DNA of 64,000 nucleotides from Streptomyces sp. Y2F8-2. GTDB lineage: Bacteria; Actinomycetota; Actinomycetes; Streptomycetales; Streptomycetaceae. The notes beneath the pieces are model-generated. The model was not told where the DNA came from. It saw only the letters and a list, made by a program, of their open reading frames with translations, and did no database searches. The stretch spans positions 310,001-374,000 of the forward strand of contig NZ_BNGS01000001.1 of the NCBI RefSeq assembly GCF_014905555.1, written 5' to 3'. The position numbers and the translations under genes were made by a program. Positions 53,367-62,652 of this stretch are shown here, one piece after another; within the stretch, counting starts at the first letter, position 1, and each line of letters starts with the position of its first letter.

Positions 53367-54770
53367 ATGCGCGCCGCCCGCACTCGTCCCCGTACCCGAC
53401 TCCGCATCGCCCTCGCCGCCCTGGCCACGGTGGCGTCCGCGACCCTGACCACGCTCCCCGCACCGGCCGCCCAGGCGGATTCGGGAGCCGGCCACCTCAC
53501 CGGCACCCTCGCCGACGGCGCCACCTGGATCGCGGACGTCCCCGCCCGCTGGAACGGCACCCTCCTCCTGTTCAGCCACGGCTTCGGCCCCACCGTCGCC
53601 CAGGACGCCCCCTCCGACGCCGTACGCACCGAGCTGCTCGCCGAGGGCTACGCGATGGCCGGGTCGTCGTACGACCCCCATGGCTCGATGTGGGCCCTGA
53701 ACAGCGCGGAACGCGACCAGTTCGCCACGCTCGACGCGGTCACCGCGAAGATCGGCACACCGCGGCGCACGCTGTCCGTCGGCCAGTCCATGGGCGGGCT
53801 CGTCAACGCGCAGATCGCCCGTGACGGCGCCGGTCGCGTCGACGGCGCGCTCGGACTGTGCGGCCTGGTCGCGGGCGGTAACGACCTGGACGACTACCAA
53901 CTCGACGCCGAGTACACGATCGCCCGGCTGCTCCTGCCCGGACAGGACGTCGGCCTGGTCCGCTTCGGGTCGGCCGCCGACGCGGCCGCCACCGCGAAGA
54001 AGCTCACCGACGCCGTCACCACCGCCCAGGCCACCCCGCAGGGCCGGGCCCGGATCGCGCTGGCCGCCGCCTTCCTGAACCTGCCCGCGTGGGCGCCGGG
54101 CGAGACCGCCCCCGCGCCGACCGACTGGGCGGGGCAGGAGAAGCAGCAGTACGCGTGGTTCGCGCAAGGCATCCTCTCCTTCGTGGAGGGCGGCCGGTAC
54201 GCGATCGAGCAGTCCGCCGGCGGCAACAACTCCTGGAACAAGGGCGTCGACTACGCCCGTCTGCTGGCCGGTTCCGTGCACGCCCCGCAGGTCCTCGCCC
54301 TGTACCAGGCGGCCGGCCTGGACCTGCGCGCCGACCTGAGGTCCTTGACGGCGGGCGCCGCGATCACCGCCGACCCGGCTGCCGTACGCACCGCCCAGCG
54401 CACGTCCTCCGCCGGCCAGGGCCTGGGCGTGCCGCTGCTGGACGTGCACACCGTCGCCGACAACCTGGTCCCGGTCGAGCAGGAGCGACGGTTCGGCGAC
54501 CGGGTGCGCGCCGCCGGTGACGGGGCGCTGCTGCGGCAGGCCTACGTCCAGCGCCAGGGCCACTGCACGTTCACCACCGCCGAGACGGTGGCCGCCCTGC
54601 ACGCACTGGAACACCGCGTCACCACCGGCCACTGGGACGACGCGGCGACGCCGGGGGCGCTCCAGCGGTCGGCCACGGCGCTCGGTCTGGACGGGGCGGC
54701 GTACGTCACGTACCGGCCGGCACGCCTGACGGTCGGCCGGGACCGCCCCTCATACCCCACGCAGCCCTGA
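53367..54770 (+). CDS. Secreted alpha/beta hydrolase (lipase/esterase-type)
   Basis: The 467-residue protein has a signal peptide ending near AAQADSG, the nucleophile elbow VGQSMGGLVNAQIA, an oxyanion block LLLFSHGFGPT and a late His in QRQGHCTFTTAETV. Substrate unknown. AGGAG precedes ATG 53367. The DHA2 MFS gene follows after 66 bases, without a terminator. Confidence 0.88.
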   Translation: MRAARTRPRTRLRIALAALATVASATLTTLPAPAAQADSGAGHLTGTLADGATWIADVPARWNGTLLLFSHGFGPTVAQDAPSDAVRTELLAEGYAMAGSSYDPHGSMWALNSAERDQFATLDAVTAKIGTPRRTLSVGQSMGGLVNAQIARDGAGRVDGALGLCGLVAGGNDLDDYQLDAEYTIARLLLPGQDVGLVRFGSAADAAATAKKLTDAVTTAQATPQGRARIALAAAFLNLPAWAPGETAPAPTDWAGQEKQQYAWFAQGILSFVEGGRYAIEQSAGGNNSWNKGVDYARLLAGSVHAPQVLALYQAAGLDLRADLRSLTAGAAITADPAAVRTAQRTSSAGQGLGVPLLDVHTVADNLVPVEQERRFGDRVRAAGDGALLRQAYVQRQGHCTFTTAETVAALHALEHRVTTGHWDDAATPGALQRSATALGLDGAAYVTYRPARLTVGRDRPSYPTQP

Positions 54771-54836
54771 CGTACGGCACCCGCCACCCGGCCTCGCGCC
54801 CCGCACCACACCCACCACCGACGTTGGGACCCGCCC

Positions 54837-56450
54837 ATGTCCGACACCTCCGCTCCTGCGACCTCCGCATCGGCTCCCCCGCGTGCGTCGCTCCCGATCG
54901 GCACGCTCGTGGCCGGCTGTCTCGCCGTGTGCCTGGCCCAGATCGGCCTCGCCATGCCGGCCACGCTCAACGGCCTGTTCCAGGAACACCTCCACCCCGT
55001 CGGCTCCCAGCTGACCTGGATCTCGGACGCGTTCCTGCTGCCCGTCGCCGTCCTCGAACTGTCCTTCGGCGTCCTCGGCGACCTCTTCGGCCGCAAACGG
55101 CTCCTGGTCGGCGGCGCCGCGCTGCTGTGCGCGGGCGAGATCGTCGCCGCGAGCGCCTCCGGCATCCACCAGCTGTGGGTGGGACAAGCCCTGGCCGGCC
55201 TGGGCGCCGCCGCACTCTTCCCCACCTCGCTCGCCATGATCGCCGCCGGCACGCACACCGGCCCCCAGCGGGCACGAGCCATCGCCGTATGGGCCTCCAG
55301 CCTGTCCGCGGGCGGCTTCCTCGCCCCGCTGCTCGGCGGCATCACGGGAACGTACGGCTCGTGGCGCTCGGCGTTCGTCGTGGTCGCGGCACTGGCCGCG
55401 ATCAGCGCGCTCGTGAGCCTGTGGCTGGCCACCGACTCCAGGGCGCCGGAGGGCCGCTCACTCGACGTCGGGGGCCAGATCACCATCGGCATCGGCCTGT
55501 TCGCACTGCTGTACGCGGTCATCCAGGGGCCGACGGACGGCTGGGGGTCCACCCCGGTGGTCGTGGCGTTCGTGATCGCGACGGTGTTCATCGGCCTGTT
55601 CGTCTACGCCGAGAGCCGAGCCCGGTCGCCCCTGCTCCGTCTGGACCTGTTCCGCAACCGCTCCTTCGCGATCGCGTCGGTCGTCGCGGTCGTGGGCATG
55701 TTCAGCTTCCTGGGCACCGCCTACGCGGCGAGCATCCGGCTCGGCCCGATCCAGCACCAGAGCCCGATGCGTACGGCGTTCGCGTTCCTGCTGCTCAACG
55801 CCATCACGCCGGTCCTCACTCCACTGACCTCGCGGCTGCTGCACCGGCTGCCGGCCCGGGCTCTGCTCACCGCCGGCCTGGCGCTGATCGCGGCGGGCGA
55901 CTTCCTGGCGGCGGGGCTGGACGTGGGCGACGAGAACCTGACCTCCCTGATCCTGCCGCTGGGTCTGGTCGGCATCGGCTTCGCCTTCACGGTGTCGTCG
56001 ATCACCGCGACCGCCGTCAACACGGTCCCGGTGCCGCTCGCGGGCATGGCGAGCGCGGCCACCAACCTGCTGCGCGACTTCGGCTTCACGCTGGGCCCGG
56101 CCGTCATCGGCGCGGTCGCTCTGAGCCAGGCCGCGTCCCGGGTGACCTCCTCGCTGGCGACCTCGTCCTCGCTGAGCGCGGAGTCGAAGGCGGCGGCACA
56201 CGAGGTGCTGAAGGAGGGCGGCCCGCTCGCCCTCAACTCGGTACCGCCCGCTTCCCCGCCCGGCGCGGCCCGCTCCTACGTCCTGGACGCGCTCGGCCAC
56301 GGCTACTCGATCGGGTTCGTGGTGTGCGGCTCGGCGGCCCTGTTCTCGGCACTGCTGGTGGTGACGGCCCTGCGGGGGCGTACGGCGGAGGAGAGCGCGG
56401 CGGAGCCGGAGGGGGACGGGAAGGAACGTGCGGTGCTCGCCACGGGGTGA
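54837..56450 (+). CDS. MFS exporter, DHA2 family
   Basis: The 537-residue protein has about 14 membrane segments, with LGDLFGRKRLLVGGA (motif A), WASSLSAGGFLAPLLGG (motif C), and ends in an acidic tail EESAAEPEGDG. Substrate unknown. It follows the secreted hydrolase and is closed by a strong terminator. Confidence 0.92.
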   Translation: MSDTSAPATSASAPPRASLPIGTLVAGCLAVCLAQIGLAMPATLNGLFQEHLHPVGSQLTWISDAFLLPVAVLELSFGVLGDLFGRKRLLVGGAALLCAGEIVAASASGIHQLWVGQALAGLGAAALFPTSLAMIAAGTHTGPQRARAIAVWASSLSAGGFLAPLLGGITGTYGSWRSAFVVVAALAAISALVSLWLATDSRAPEGRSLDVGGQITIGIGLFALLYAVIQGPTDGWGSTPVVVAFVIATVFIGLFVYAESRARSPLLRLDLFRNRSFAIASVVAVVGMFSFLGTAYAASIRLGPIQHQSPMRTAFAFLLLNAITPVLTPLTSRLLHRLPARALLTAGLALIAAGDFLAAGLDVGDENLTSLILPLGLVGIGFAFTVSSITATAVNTVPVPLAGMASAATNLLRDFGFTLGPAVIGAVALSQAASRVTSSLATSSSLSAESKAAAHEVLKEGGPLALNSVPPASPPGAARSYVLDALGHGYSIGFVVCGSAALFSALLVVTALRGRTAEESAAEPEGDGKERAVLATG

Positions 56451-56469
56451 GGCGGGCGACGGACGTTGT

Positions 56470-56510
56470 CGCGAGGCCCTGGGGCCGCTCCAGCGCCCCA
56501 GGGCCTCGCG
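56470..56510 (+). terminator. Terminator after the DHA2 exporter
   Basis: Perfect 15-base-pair stem CGCGAGGCCCTGGGG (56470-56484) with its complement (56496-56510) and an 11-base loop, 20 bases after the stop. Confidence 0.85.
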
Positions 56511-56566
56511 TCGGCAGCAGAGCGACGCGGCGAAAGCCGATTGACTGTGTCCCAAGGGGGCACACG

Positions 56567-57028
56567 ATGGACATGGTCGGCGACACGGACGACGACAGGT
56601 CGATGCGTCGGCAGGGTTCGAGCGGCCACCGAACGGTGCCGCACACCGCCGATGTACGGATCGAGGCGTGGGGAGTGAGCCGGGAGAGCTGCCTGGCGGA
56701 GGCGGCGACCGGCCTCGTGGACTGCTTCGCGGACCTGTCCACGGCACGTCCCACCGCCGTGGAGCGCGTAAGACTGGCCGAGAACGACGACGACGATCTG
56801 CTGGCCGCGCTCCTCGAGGAGGTCGTCTACCGGCTGGAGGTCCACGGCCAGGTGCCCGTGGACGTGGAGGCCGAGTCCGACGACGACGGGCTCGAGGTGC
56901 GGCTGACGGTCACCGGGCTGTCGGACGTGGAGATCACCGGCGCCGTACCGAAGGGCGTGTCGTGGCACGGTCTGCACATGGGCCCGGACCCGTACGGCTG
57001 GTCGTGCACGGCGATCGTGGACGTGTGA
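56567..57028 (+). CDS. Archease
   Basis: The 153-residue protein matches archease: HRTVPHTADVRIEAWG, SCLAEAATGLVDCFADL, NDDDDLLAALLEEVVYRLEV and MGPDPYGWSCTAIVDV. Archease assists RtcB by speeding guanylylation and multiple turnover. AAGGGGG is six bases before ATG 56567. The rtcB gene is convergent, ending 32 bases away. Confidence 0.92.
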   Translation: MDMVGDTDDDRSMRRQGSSGHRTVPHTADVRIEAWGVSRESCLAEAATGLVDCFADLSTARPTAVERVRLAENDDDDLLAALLEEVVYRLEVHGQVPVDVEAESDDDGLEVRLTVTGLSDVEITGAVPKGVSWHGLHMGPDPYGWSCTAIVDV

Positions 57029-57060
57029 GCAGCCGTCGACCTGGGGTTCATGGTTGAGGC

Positions 57061-58473
57061 TCAGCCCTTGACCACACCGAGCGGCACCAGACGGGCGACG
57101 ATGCGGCACAACCCGGCACTCTCACTCGCCGCCACGACCTCCCCGACGTCCTTGTACGCCTCAGGGGCCTCGTCGGTCAGGCCGCGCCAGGAGAGCGGAC
57201 GCACGGCGATGCCGTCCCGCTCGAGCCTGGCCCGCAGCTCCCTGCCGGTGATCGAACGGGCGGCCTGGTGGCGGCTCATCCTGCGCCCCGCACCGTGGCA
57301 GGTGGAGAAGAAGGCACCTCCCCCGGCCACCCCCGCCAGGACATACGAGGCCGTTCCCATGGTCCCGGGAATCAACACGGGCTGCCCCTGCTCGCGAAGG
57401 TCCTCGGGAAGCTCGGGATGCCCGGGCGGAAACGCCCGGGTGGCGCCCTTGCGGTGCACGCACAGCCGACGCCGCCGCCCGGCCACCTCATGGGTCTCGA
57501 GCTTGGCGAGGTTGTGCGACACGTCGTACACGAGGGACAACCGGACGTCGGCGGCGCGGCGGAGCACCCGCCGGGCGGCTTCGGTGAGCAGCTGGCGGTT
57601 GGCGCGCCCGTAGTTGGCGGCGGCTGCCATGGCACCCAGATACGCCTGCCCCTCCGGCGAGGTGACCGGGGTGCAGGCCAGCTGCCGATCGGGCACGGCG
57701 ATGCCGTACCGGGTCATGGCCCGGTCCATCGCCCGCACATGATCGGTACAGATCTGATGACCGAGCCCGCGCGACCCGCAGTGGATCATGACGGTCACCT
57801 GCCCGCGGGCGATCCCGAAGGCGTCGGCGGCCGCCTGGTCGTACACCTCGGCGACCTGCTGCACCTCGAGGAAGTGGTTGGCCGACCCCAGACTCCCCAC
57901 CTGCCCGAGCCCCCGCTCACGGGCCCGCCCGCCGACCTGCCCGACATCGGCGTCACCGACCGCTCCACGGTCCTCACACCGGGCAAGATCCCGTTCCTCA
58001 CCGTGCCCCTGCTCAACGGCATAACGGGCTCCGCCCTCCAAGACGCGTTCCAGCTCCCCCGGGCCGCCGGGCTTCCACACGCCGCCGGGTCCCGCGCCGC
58101 GCGGAATGGCCCGGTCGAGCCCGTCCATGACGGCGTCCAGGGCGGGGGCGAGCTGGGCGCGGTCACAGTCCGCGGCCAGCAACCGCACCCCACAGGAGAT
58201 GTCGAACCCCACCCCTCCCGGCGACACCACCCCGCCGTCCTCGACGTCGGTCGCCGCGACACCCCCGATGGGAAAGCCATAGCCCCAGTGGATGTCGGGC
58301 ATGGCGTACGAGGCGACGACGATGCCCGGCAGCGTGGCCACGTTGACGACCTGTCCCAGCGCCTGCTGCGCGTCGCTCAGCAGGGCCCGGGAGGCGAAGA
58401 CGACGCCCGGGACGCGCATGTCACCGTGTCGTTCGATGCGGAAGCGGTGGGGGGCTTCTTCGAGGAGGTCCAT
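57061..58473 (-). CDS. rtcB: RtcB RNA ligase
   Basis: The 470-residue enzyme carries [37 protein letters not shown] (metal-binding Cys), [24 protein letters not shown], and the guanylylated His in [15 protein letters not shown]. RtcB joins 2',3'-cyclic phosphate or 3'-phosphate RNA ends to 5'-OH ends with GTP and Mn. CAGGAG precedes ATG 58473. Bacterial rtcB is often tied to RNA repair under stress; here the archease cofactor sits convergently. Confidence 0.94.
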   Translation of the reverse strand: MDLLEEAPHRFRIERHGDMRVPGVVFASRALLSDAQQALGQVVNVATLPGIVVASYAMPDIHWGYGFPIGGVAATDVEDGGVVSPGGVGFDISCGVRLLAADCDRAQLAPALDAVMDGLDRAIPRGAGPGGVWKPGGPGELERVLEGGARYAVEQGHGEERDLARCEDRGAVGDADVGQVGGRARERGLGQVGSLGSANHFLEVQQVAEVYDQAAADAFGIARGQVTVMIHCGSRGLGHQICTDHVRAMDRAMTRYGIAVPDRQLACTPVTSPEGQAYLGAMAAAANYGRANRQLLTEAARRVLRRAADVRLSLVYDVSHNLAKLETHEVAGRRRRLCVHRKGATRAFPPGHPELPEDLREQGQPVLIPGTMGTASYVLAGVAGGGAFFSTCHGAGRRMSRHQAARSITGRELRARLERDGIAVRPLSWRGLTDEAPEAYKDVGEVVAASESAGLCRIVARLVPLGVVKG

Positions 58474-58802
58474 GGTGGTCTCCTGCGAGGTGCGGTGCGG
58501 AGGCCCGCCTCTTGCACTCCGGGTACCCAGGCCCGCGACTGCCTTCGCGTCCCGCCGTCTCCGGCTCACCCGTCCGCGCGCCGATCGCCGACCGCTCCCC
58601 GAACCCACCCCTGGGTACCCGCCGTCCGGCGCACCGCCCCTCTTCAGCTGCCCCCAGCGCAATTCGTCAGTGCCGCCCTTCCCTCCGCTTCGTCCGGTTC
58701 TGAAAGCAGTGGAGAAGATGCAGATCATCAGAGTCTGCTCCCGGACCGGTAGCCGTCGACGAGGGCAGTTCGTTCGTCAGACGCTGCCGCGATCGTCGGC
58801 TC
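58474..58802. other. Gene-free gap upstream of rtcB
   Basis: No gene seen in 329 bases. GGGTACCC occurs twice (about 58527 and 58615). It leads into the NUDIX fragment. Confidence 0.6.
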
Positions 58803-59027
58803 ATGGATGAGTGGGTTGATCAGGTCGACGAGCCGGACCAGGTATCTGCCGTAGTGCTTCGCAGTGAGGCGGTCCATCCGGGCCGGCTGCACCGGATCGC
58901 CGGAACGTTGTGCCGTGATCGAGATGGGCGGATCCTCGTCCATCGACGGTCCCCGCAAGCGTCTCGGTTCTCTTCACTGGCGAGCCCGCAACCGCATCCG
59001 TGCCCGTCACTTTTGGCATCCTTCTGA
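58803..59027 (+). pseudogene. N-terminal NUDIX hydrolase fragment
   Basis: The frame from ATG 58803 reads MDEWVDQVDEPDQVSAVVLR, then HRIAGTLCRDRDGRILVHRRSP, as in the IPP-isomerase-like NUDIX hydrolases of Streptomyces. After about 58965 homology stops, before the Nudix box, and the frame ends at 59027. The fragment is thus inactive. The opposite strand also has a short open frame, probably a shadow. It marks the border to the toxin-immunity region. Confidence 0.6.
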
Positions 59028-59205
59028 CCGCGTCCCCGCACACCAGCCAGTCGCTCGTCACCCGGGCCTGACCGGTTCATCGATTCAGGGTCGGGTGAGT
59101 GGGCCGGAAGCGAAGGTGCCGTCGGTTCGGCGCGGACGGGATTCCCTGGTGGCTCATCTCTTTCTCTGACCGCTCAAACCGTGACCCTGGTCATGGTTCT
59201 CACGC

Positions 59206-61239
59206 TTGGGACCTGGTGGGGTTCGCACTGTTGTTCCCACAGAGAGGTCACAGGTTGTTACCCCCACCAGAAAAAGACGACGCATAGCCCTCGGCACGAT
59301 CCTCGCGGTCGTCCTCGGATCCGGAGCCACCGCCACCAGCTACGCGGCCGGCTCCGACAACCCACCACCTGTCCACGGCCCCGGCTCACGGGCAGTCGCA
59401 GCCGCTGCCCCGAACACACCCAACGCACCAGAAGCGGGCCCGCCGTTCACGAAGACGAACGGCGTGTGGCAGGTCGACACCACCACTCCGACATTGCGCA
59501 ACACGGTCACTGCCACCAGCGGCCACAAGACCACGGCAACCTTCGAGGTCCACACCACCGATTCCACCGGCAAGCCGACCGCTACGGTGGTCAAGCTGAC
59601 CGACGCCAACCAATGGGGTGTCCTCGTCTCCGGCGAGGTGGACGCGGGCAAACCGGCCTCCGTCGCGGTCCCCGCCGGCAAGCTCAAGGAGGGCGTCACC
59701 TACGCGGTCCGCTCGTCGGGGTACGACGCCACCAGCAAGGTCTACGAGAACGACTGGTCCCCGTACTCCACCTTCAAGATCAGCGTTCCTCCGGCCGAGA
59801 AGCCGTACGTCACCTTCCCGGCGCCGCAGGCCACCTCCACCATCGACTCGGTTGCGCAGACTCCGAGAGAGTTCGGGCGCACCGATCCCGGCCCGATCCA
59901 GGGCGTGCGTAGCAAGGACGCCGGCCGGAAGTGCTCTTCCCCGGACTCCAAGGGCCGGAAGGTGTGCATCGAGATCAGCCGTGATGCGCCGACTCCGGAG
60001 GATGCAGCTGTTGCCAGGAAGGCGACGAGGAACACCCTCCGAGGCGCCGATCTCGTCCCGTGGTGTGCCGCGAAGCCGGACGGCAAGGACTACATGAACC
60101 GGACCGAGGCCTGCCTGAAGAGCGTCGGCTACGCGACCTTGATTTTCGTCGACGCCGACGAACTGCCGAAGTTCGGGACCGCCACCTTCGCGCTGTCCCA
60201 GCAGATCAAGCTGTACAACAAGGCGTCGGACACCGGCACCCAGCGAGCGGAGTTCGATCAGCAACTCACCGCGATTCCGACGCACATCGACGAGGCCACG
60301 GAGGGCGTTCACCTCACGTGGCAGGCGTCCGACAACTGCAAGGACTGCACCAGCTCGCAGGTCCAGTGGTCGAGCGACGACGGCCTCAACCACACACCGC
60401 ACTGGACAGTGGGCCAGGTCGGCTCCCAGTACGCCATGACCGCGAAGCAGCAGACGATCTGGAACGGCACCGGCAAGGAGCAGTTCGACCTCGGCTGGAG
60501 CCTCCTCGGCTCCGTCGACGCCGGAGAGGCGCACGCCCAGACCAGCCTCGGCACCAGCGGTGACGTCCGCGTCCGGGAACTTGCGCCGCGCTGCGACGAC
60601 ATCGCCGGAGGCACCATCAAGACCGGCTGCGTCTTCCCGTTCTTCAAGCCCACCTGGACGGTCGACACCAACCTGTACCCAGCGGCCGGCGCCTACTACT
60701 GGCTGGTGCAGCAGAAGCTCCCATCCCACCCGGGCAGCCCGCAACTCGACTCCCTCGTCACCTACCTCGGCCCCGGCAACAACGCCGACCCGGACGGCGG
60801 CGACTGGACCAACGACGACAGCCGCGAGATCGTCTGCCCCACAGGGGCGAACGGCTTCAAGCCGAATCCTGCCACTCCCGACGGGTCGTGCGACGAGTAC
60901 GCGCCCGCAGCCACGTACCAGAGCGGCGGCATGCCGAAGGGCCCGAACCAGGTCGGTTCCGGGAAGGAGTGCGCACAGCTGTACACCAAGCCGATGACCG
61001 GCGGCACGTGGGGACTCTTCGCAGAGAACCGCGATGGCTACACCGGCCCGAAGTGGAACGAGAAGTGTGGTCGTGCTTCCGTGCCGACCGATCAGAACAC
61101 GGGCGCCTTCCGCAAGTTCGGGATCAACTTCGTCCCGCAGATGCGGCTGCTCGACAAGGACGGGTTCTTCATCAGCGATCCCGGCTTCGAGCACTGCAAG
61201 AACGCCGACACGGTCTGCGCGTGGAAGAAGGTCGGCTGA
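59206..61239 (+). CDS. Secreted protein with C-terminal NucA/NucB-type nuclease domain
   Basis: The reading frame gives about 677 residues: a basic N-terminus and signal peptide (TRKRRRIALGTILAVVLGSG), an Ig/fibronectin-like strand-rich segment, a central unknown region with paired cysteines, and at about 555-650 a NucA/NucB-like domain with CDEYAPAATYQSG, CGRASVPTDQNTGAF and LLDKDGFFIS. Known NucB is a metal-independent-type DNase with the CDEYPFA motif; here PFA is altered to APA. No ATG or GTG is at the expected start: in frame only TTG 59206, and after GAGAGG (59240-59245) a GTT stands where GTG would be expected. Confidence 0.7.
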   Translation: MGPGGVRTVVPTERSQVVTPTRKRRRIALGTILAVVLGSGATATSYAAGSDNPPPVHGPGSRAVAAAAPNTPNAPEAGPPFTKTNGVWQVDTTTPTLRNTVTATSGHKTTATFEVHTTDSTGKPTATVVKLTDANQWGVLVSGEVDAGKPASVAVPAGKLKEGVTYAVRSSGYDATSKVYENDWSPYSTFKISVPPAEKPYVTFPAPQATSTIDSVAQTPREFGRTDPGPIQGVRSKDAGRKCSSPDSKGRKVCIEISRDAPTPEDAAVARKATRNTLRGADLVPWCAAKPDGKDYMNRTEACLKSVGYATLIFVDADELPKFGTATFALSQQIKLYNKASDTGTQRAEFDQQLTAIPTHIDEATEGVHLTWQASDNCKDCTSSQVQWSSDDGLNHTPHWTVGQVGSQYAMTAKQQTIWNGTGKEQFDLGWSLLGSVDAGEAHAQTSLGTSGDVRVRELAPRCDDIAGGTIKTGCVFPFFKPTWTVDTNLYPAAGAYYWLVQQKLPSHPGSPQLDSLVTYLGPGNNADPDGGDWTNDDSREIVCPTGANGFKPNPATPDGSCDEYAPAATYQSGGMPKGPNQVGSGKECAQLYTKPMTGGTWGLFAENRDGYTGPKWNEKCGRASVPTDQNTGAFRKFGINFVPQMRLLDKDGFFISDPGFEHCKNADTVCAWKKVG

Positions 61240-61262
61240 CCTGACCGTTTGACCGAAGGATC

Positions 61263-61298
61263 CTGTGGCCGAAGCACCCCGTGGTGCTCCGGCCACAG
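61263..61298. terminator. Bidirectional terminator between nuclease and SUKH genes
   Basis: A 16-base stem, 61263-61278 with 61283-61298 (one A/C mismatch), loop CCGT. It lies 24 bases after the nuclease stop and ends three bases before the SUKH stop, so serves both convergent genes. Confidence 0.8.
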
Positions 61299-61300
61299 TG

Positions 61301-61972
61301 CTATGCGATGCGTGTCCAGTCCGGGTCCCGCGGATGCCCCGGACTGTCCCACACCAGAGCCTGGTCGACGAGACCGGGCACCTTCTTGTCCTGGTGTCCG
61401 TCCGCGTACTCCACGCCACGGTTTTCGTACAGCGCATCGGCGACTTCGATGAGGTAGTCGGCGAACGACGGCCACACGCCCAGCCTGGGGATGCCGGCCT
61501 CCTCGAAGGTGCCGATCCGTCCGTAGCCGGGTCCCGGGGTGCAGTCCGTGAACAACCCGTACAGGCCGCTGCGGTCGGTAGCGGCGAAGGCGAGATACCG
61601 CATCGCGGGATCGACCGGCATGCCGATGGTGTGGGGGCCTTCGTCCCAGTACGGCAGATGTTGTACCGGAGGGATCCCGTGCTTCCTCGGCAACAGCCAG
61701 GCCGTTCCCTGCCCTTGGAGCGGAAGCCCGGTTTCGGGTTCGGGTGTCCAGCCGAAGTCGGCAGGGTGGCCAGTGCCGTTGCGGAGGCGGTAGAAGGCCT
61801 TGAGTCCCGGTGGGATGGTGAGGTCGAGTTCCTGCTCGACCGCACGGATGTCGGCTTCCGGAGCGGGTGGCGGAAGCATCCGGTGGGAACGCGGAGCGCT
61901 CTCCCTCAGCCACGCTTCGATCCTCGCCCAGGCGCCCGCTACGGCCTCTTCCTGCTGTCGGTCGTCGGTCAT
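61301..61972 (-). CDS. SMI1/KNR4 (SUKH) immunity-type protein
   Basis: The 223-residue protein has the SUKH signature: WARIEAWLRESAP, ADIRAVEQELDLTIPPGLKA, FYRLRNGTGHPADFGWTPE, and later GLYGLFTDCTPGPGYG, with a C-terminal WPSFADYLIEVADAL. SUKH proteins often neutralise nuclease toxins coded next door. The nuclease above is convergent and ends 61 bases away. TAGGGT (61980-61985) is seven bases upstream of ATG 61972, so leaderless. Confidence 0.85.
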   Translation of the reverse strand: MTDDRQQEEAVAGAWARIEAWLRESAPRSHRMLPPPAPEADIRAVEQELDLTIPPGLKAFYRLRNGTGHPADFGWTPEPETGLPLQGQGTAWLLPRKHGIPPVQHLPYWDEGPHTIGMPVDPAMRYLAFAATDRSGLYGLFTDCTPGPGYGRIGTFEEAGIPRLGVWPSFADYLIEVADALYENRGVEYADGHQDKKVPGLVDQALVWDSPGHPRDPDWTRIA

Positions 61973-62652
61973 ACCCGCGACCCTACGGTCCCCCTGCGCG
62001 TGCAATGCCTGCATCCGGACAACGCCGCTCTCCCGGAACCGTTCACGCCCCTCCCATTCAACAAAAACCGCTCAGCGCGACTGGATAATGCACGCCGAAT
62101 GCGGTGAGGGGCTCTGGAGCGCCCCGGCGACGAAGGCCGGCGCTTCTCGGCGTTCCGCAGCCTCAGCCGCGCGCCGGCGGCATCCTGACGTCGTGCCGCG
62201 GGAACGGCATCCGGCGCCTGCCCCGCCGCCTCCTGGATCGGACGGGGGCGGGCGCTGGAGGCGCGGGCCGGAGCAGCAGGAACGGTCGGACGGACCTTCC
62301 CGGAGTCGAGGATCGGCGTACCGGTGTCGACACTGGTCACACCGATGCCCGCCTGGTCCCGAGCCTCGCTCGCACGGCCCGGCGCCGCTTCCGCACGCGG
62401 CTCTCGCCCGCGAGGGGCAGGCCCTTTTTCATGCTGCGGGAAGGCGGGGATTCACGGCGGCTCGGTGATCATGTACTGCCGACCGGCGCCTGCCCCGGCG
62501 AATGATTATGGAACGATAGGGTTCCTGCCACATGAACGCAAGCACAACCTGCACAGCGGATCGCGTGTCTCGCGCCGAGACACATGCCCGGCCTTTCCCC
62601 TGGTCGTGCCCAGGAACAGGCTAAGATCCCGAAAGCCATACGAGAGGTGGCC
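61973..62652. other. Gene-poor gap with promoter of the glycosyltransferase
   Basis: In 680 bases I see no supported gene; frames on both strands are low-complexity Arg/Pro/Ala. An inverted repeat GTGTCTCG-CGC-CGAGACAC (62565-62583) and a TAAGAT -10 (62622-62627) precede the glycosyltransferase GTG. Confidence 0.55.

Noticed and set aside
58728-58958. Complement frame opposite the NUDIX fragment
   Set aside because: The plus strand has clear NUDIX N-terminal homology; the complement product matches nothing I know and lacks a start signal.
61973-62468. Several Arg/Pro/Ala-rich frames in the gap before the glycosyltransferase
   Set aside because: No Shine-Dalgarno, no motif and no coding-like residue pattern in any frame.
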